DNA from: Ruminococcus bromii
GTDB lineage: Bacteria > Bacillota > Clostridia > Oscillospirales > Acutalibacteraceae
Reading direction: 5' to 3'
Length of the DNA stretch: 55,717 nucleotides
Assembly: GCF_002834225.1 (NCBI RefSeq)
Contig: NZ_NNSR01000045.1
Span: forward strand, 1 to 55,717
This document shows, piece by piece, positions 53,312 through 55,717 of the stretch. A program made the translations under genes and the position numbers. Position 1 is the stretch's first letter. The number at the start of each line of letters is the position of its first letter. Below the pieces are notes generated by a model. That model searched no databases and was not told where the DNA came from. It saw nothing but the letters and a program-made list of their open reading frames with translations.

Positions 53312-54097
53312 ATGCGTTTGTATATCATAACAAAACGAAATCTAATATCAATCGGATTCTGTCTTTTAATCGGAGTGCTTGCAGGGGCAATTGCAGTCAC
53401 ATCAACCGTTCGAGCCGTTCAGAGTGCGGCTGCTCAGCGTGAAATTCCCATTTACTATGTTGACACGGACAAAAAGCAGGTTGCCCTGTCGTTTGATGCG
53501 GCATGGGGCAATGAACAGACCGAGCATCTGCTTGAAATTCTTGATAAATACAAGGTGAAATCAACATTTTTCCTTGTGGGCGACTGGGTTAAGAATTATC
53601 CCGACAGCGTAAAGGATATTGCAAAGCACGGTCATGATGTTGGCAATCACAGCAACACGCATCCGCATATGACGCAGATGTCATCGTCCGATATGGTCGG
53701 TCAGATTCAGTCCTGCAACGAAAAAATCAAGGAGCTTACGGGCAAAACCCCCACCCTGTTCCGAGCCCCCTACGGCGATTACAACAATGATGTTGTAAAG
53801 TCGGTCAACGGATGTAATATGTATTGCGTGCAATGGGATGTCGATTCGCTCGACTGGAAAGATCCTACTCCCGAGCAGATAAAGCAGAATATTATGAAAA
53901 AAATCAAGAACGGCAGTATTATATTGATGCATAACGGTGCAAAAAATACCCCCGAAGCATTGCCGACGGTAATCGAGGCAATCAAGTCCGAGGGCTACGA
54001 AATCGTTCCGATTTCGCAAATTCTGCTCAAAGGCGAATACTACACAGATGTTGACGGCAAAATGTGCAGTAAAACTGCCACACAACCGAGTTCGTAA
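53312..54097 (+). CDS. Polysaccharide deacetylase family protein (PdaB-like)
   Basis: This 261-residue protein has an N-terminal membrane anchor (about 11-32) and a NodB domain (about 45-245). Motif 1 is VALSFDAAWGNEQT: the second Asp of the classical TFDDG is replaced, as in PdaB-type proteins. Motif 2, VGNHSNTHPHM, keeps the metal His residues, and motif 3 is LFRAPYGDYN. Bacillus PdaB is needed for stable spores, which fits spmAB elsewhere in the window. The ATG follows directly on the hairpin that contains its ribosome binding site. Confidence 0.88.
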   Translation: MRLYIITKRNLISIGFCLLIGVLAGAIAVTSTVRAVQSAAAQREIPIYYVDTDKKQVALSFDAAWGNEQTEHLLEILDKYKVKSTFFLVGDWVKNYPDSVKDIAKHGHDVGNHSNTHPHMTQMSSSDMVGQIQSCNEKIKELTGKTPTLFRAPYGDYNNDVVKSVNGCNMYCVQWDVDSLDWKDPTPEQIKQNIMKKIKNGSIILMHNGAKNTPEALPTVIEAIKSEGYEIVPISQILLKGEYYTDVDGKMCSKTATQPSS

Positions 54098-54136
54098 GGG
54101 AACATTTTATTAATGTCGCAAAACTACCGTCATATT

Positions 54137-54442
54137 GTAGGGGCGTTCATCGGACGCCCGCCAAGTAAAGGCATAAATTATATGTTAAAACAAATTTTAT
54201 AAATGAAATGCAGTTACCGAAATAATGTAGCGGAGAACGAGGTTCGCCGCTACATTGCATTGTAGAAAAGGTAACAATTTTACGCTCGAGCATAATTTGT
54301 GTTAAATCGCATCGATTTTACAATCGGTACGATTGGCGGTCAATGACCGCCGCTACAGATTATACACAGTTTTCATCACATCAAAAATTATGTGAATAAA
54401 CAAATAATTTCATCAAAGCGGGCGTCCGATGAACGCCCCTAC
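54137..54442. repeat. REP-like cluster of GC-rich palindromes framed by a 25-bp inverted repeat
   Basis: The segment 54137-54161 is perfectly complementary to 54418-54442. Between them lie a 14-bp imperfect palindrome (54224-54256, core GTAGCGG...CCGCTAC) and an 8-bp one (54335-54351, GGCGGTCA-A-TGACCGCC). All units share GTAG plus GGCG(T/G)TC-like cores. No open frame is credible. It fills the gap after the deacetylase gene and resembles interspersed REP/MITE-type repeats. Confidence 0.75.
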
Positions 54443-54465
54443 TGATTAACAATAACTTTCATACA

Positions 54466-54498
54466 AAAAACAGACTGACAGATTATCAGTCTGTTTTT
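54466..54498. terminator. Bidirectional terminator
   Basis: A perfect 13-bp stem (AAAAACAGACTGA and its complement) surrounds a 7-nt loop, with U-runs for both strands. It serves the minus-strand gene at 54510 and any read-through from the left. Confidence 0.9.
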
Positions 54499-54509
54499 GT
54501 ATGCAATCA

Positions 54510-55079
54510 TCATTTTCTTGCAATGTTAAGAATATTTTCCCACCATTCATTAGATGATATTATTGAATAGGTTGTGAGAAAACTTTCCGCTATTAGCAAA
54601 CGAATGAGTATGACAAATAGTATTGTTAAAAATAAATCCAATGCCATTACTAAACATATATTTAAAATATTACCGTATTCTGCATATTTTAACCTTAAAA
54701 TAAATGTCGGTACTACACATATAGAACTTATGAACATTAAGTCAAGAGGTATCACAAGCAACGATATAATTGAATTCAGCACATCATTATGACAAACAAA
54801 ATCTATTGACCAAGTAACAAGTAACAAATAAAAAATTAACACCTTTGCAAAATCAAGTATTGTAAACCCAATCGTAGCTGTAACTTTTACTGATTTGAAT
54901 GAATTTTTCCGAACTAAATAGAAAGATATAAGAAAAGTAATAATTAATAAAACCGCAAATATTAAATAGCAATTGTTAACAATGAAATCAGCAAATACTT
55001 CGGCTACTCTATTACTTCCACACAGATAAAATAAAAATGCAATAATTGCAAAACCACAATTACTAAATAAAATAATCAT
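54510..55079 (-). CDS. Polytopic membrane protein, unrecognised
   Basis: This 189-residue protein has about five hydrophobic helices (3-25, 30-52, 66-90, 100-125, 140-165). AAGGAGT precedes the ATG. It is very AT-rich and lacks recognisable motifs. It is divergent from an XRE regulator gene, with about 170 bp between the starts, so that regulator may control it. Confidence 0.65.
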   Translation of the reverse strand: MIILFSNCGFAIIAFLFYLCGSNRVAEVFADFIVNNCYLIFAVLLIITFLISFYLVRKNSFKSVKVTATIGFTILDFAKVLIFYLLLVTWSIDFVCHNDVLNSIISLLVIPLDLMFISSICVVPTFILRLKYAEYGNILNICLVMALDLFLTILFVILIRLLIAESFLTTYSIISSNEWWENILNIARK

Positions 55080-55185
55080 TGCGTACTCCTTAAATTATTT
55101 CTAATTAAAAAATCACTTAATGCAAAAGCAAGTTCTATAATTTTATATACTTTATTCACTTGAATTATACCCATATTGTATAAAA

Positions 55186-55225
55186 TTGTCAACAAAAAGT
55201 TATAATATTATACTCACAAAGTATA
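55186..55225 (+). promoter_or_regulatory. Promoter with palindromic operator before the XRE gene
   Basis: TTGTCA (55186-55191), a 17-bp spacer and TATACT (55209-55214) form a promoter. The -10 is one arm of the palindrome TATACT-cacaa-AGTATA (55209-55225). Autoregulation by the XRE protein is an inference. Confidence 0.6.
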
Positions 55226-55247
55226 ATTTATGGAGCGGGTACGACAA

Positions 55248-55574
55248 ATGCAAAGAATTAAGGAACTACGAAAAGAAAAATCTATGAACCAAATTGCATT
55301 GGGAATGGAACTTAACTTTTCGCAGAAGATAATCAGCGAATATGAAAACGGAAAGGTTGAACCGAGCATTACAACGCTCAAAAAGCTTGCGTCAATCTTT
55401 AATACATCTGTTGATTATATAATTGAATATACGAACATCAGACAGCCGATTGACAAAATTGCACAGTCTAAACTTTCGGAAACGGAATGCGAACTTCTCA
55501 ATGAATTTCGTTGTCTGCCAAAAGAAAAACAAAACATTGCCCTTGGTATCATTATGGGATTAAAGCACAGTTAA
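55248..55574 (+). CDS. XRE-family helix-turn-helix regulator
   Basis: This 108-residue protein has an N-terminal Cro/C1-type HTH (residues about 3-57: IKELRKEKSMNQIALGMELN, KIISEYENGKVEPSITTLKK). The C-terminal tail (about 65-108) is helical and could mediate dimerisation. The start at 55248 is preferred. ATG 55230 would add six residues but has no ribosome binding site before it. Regulators of this kind often act on their own gene and the divergent neighbour. Confidence 0.88.
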   Translation: MQRIKELRKEKSMNQIALGMELNFSQKIISEYENGKVEPSITTLKKLASIFNTSVDYIIEYTNIRQPIDKIAQSKLSETECELLNEFRCLPKEKQNIALGIIMGLKHS

Positions 55575-55717
55575 TTGTAGCCAATATAATTTTATTCGTA
55601 TCGTGTTTGCACACGAAATGATTAGTAGCCTTGCGACCGCCGCCGGTGGCGGATAAAGGGAGCAATGCGCTGTCTGAAATAACGAGCAATAGGAAGCACA
55701 TTTATGTGCAACGCATT
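55575..55717. other. Non-coding window end with a GC-rich palindrome
   Basis: CCGCC/GGCGG arms at 55637-55652 form a short palindrome in otherwise AT-rich sequence, similar in style to the REP-like cluster 1.2 kb to the left. No gene is seen before the window ends. Confidence 0.4.

Noticed and set aside
1..55717. tRNA, rRNA or complete insertion sequence
   Set aside because: No cloverleaf with GTTCGANTC-like arm, no rRNA segment and no transposase or integrase frame was recognised by reading. A dedicated RNA search could still find a small RNA.

Overview
The window looks like chromosome of a low-to-middle-GC, spore-forming Clostridia member, most likely an Oscillospiraceae/Ruminococcaceae-type gut bacterium. 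The basis is the Firmicutes gene set (spmA-spmB, ctsR-mcsA-mcsB-clpC, a SigH-like sigma factor, a PdaB-type deacetylase, greA-lysS, recA-recX-rimO-pgsA, trmK-nif3), strong GGAGG ribosome binding sites and many hairpin-plus-U-run terminators. No rRNA or tRNA gene was seen. The taxonomic call is inference from gene content.

Layout. 0.1-5.5 kb (minus): a TetR regulator, an MMPL/RND transporter and a secreted protein full of Leu/Gly heptads. 5.8-7.2 kb (minus): AbrB-zinc ribbon regulator, dCMP deaminase and Sfp-type phosphopantetheinyl transferase. 7.3-8.4 kb: spmA-spmB. 8.65-9.4 kb: a relic of a type I-C CRISPR-Cas locus, in which a cas3 fragment runs directly into the end of a CRISPR array. 9.5-10.9 kb (minus): a 42-residue Cys/Gly-rich membrane peptide gene and ychF. 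11-13.4 kb: thioesterase, HAD phosphatase, DUF4830-like protein, RsuA-type pseudouridine synthase. 13.5-20.3 kb: MalK/UgpC-type ATPase, PucR/CdaR-type regulator, ftsE-ftsX-M23 hydrolase and an unrecognised protein. 20.3-22.9 kb: greA and a lysS carrying a C-terminal tRNA-binding domain.

23.0-29.2 kb is an accessory patch with different codon use and several broken genes: a small membrane protein, a MATE transporter, a WYL-regulator remnant, a probable citrate synthase 5' remnant, an intact response regulator/histidine kinase/FUSC-type transporter unit, an arsenate reductase remnant and a DUF4143 remnant. A 27-bp direct repeat (one mismatch) brackets 24.7-28.97 kb.

29.3-34.5 kb (minus): a lipoprotein and the ctsR-mcsA-mcsB-clpC stress operon with three CtsR-type operators. 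34.6-36.4 kb: unrecognised proteins, two of them probable distant membrane paralogs. 36.5-37.5 kb (minus): zinc-ribbon protein and sigma factor. 37.7-41.8 kb: comM/yifB, DUF1858, trmK, nif3-like, trmB. 41.8-47.3 kb: repeat-bearing lipoprotein, response regulator, histidine kinase that probably starts at AUU, DUF1385 protein, prmC. 47.4-54.1 kb: recA-recX-rimO-pgsA-cysE-cysS and a PdaB-like deacetylase whose Shine-Dalgarno lies inside a hairpin. 54.1-55.7 kb: a REP-like palindrome cluster, then a divergent membrane-protein/XRE-regulator pair.

The features that stand out are the cas3-CRISPR deletion relic, three hairpins that overlap or abut a Shine-Dalgarno, the duplicated ribosome-binding segment before the AbrB-like gene, the AUU start, the LysRS fusion and the mosaic island. 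I did not find a complete, clearly new multi-gene system.
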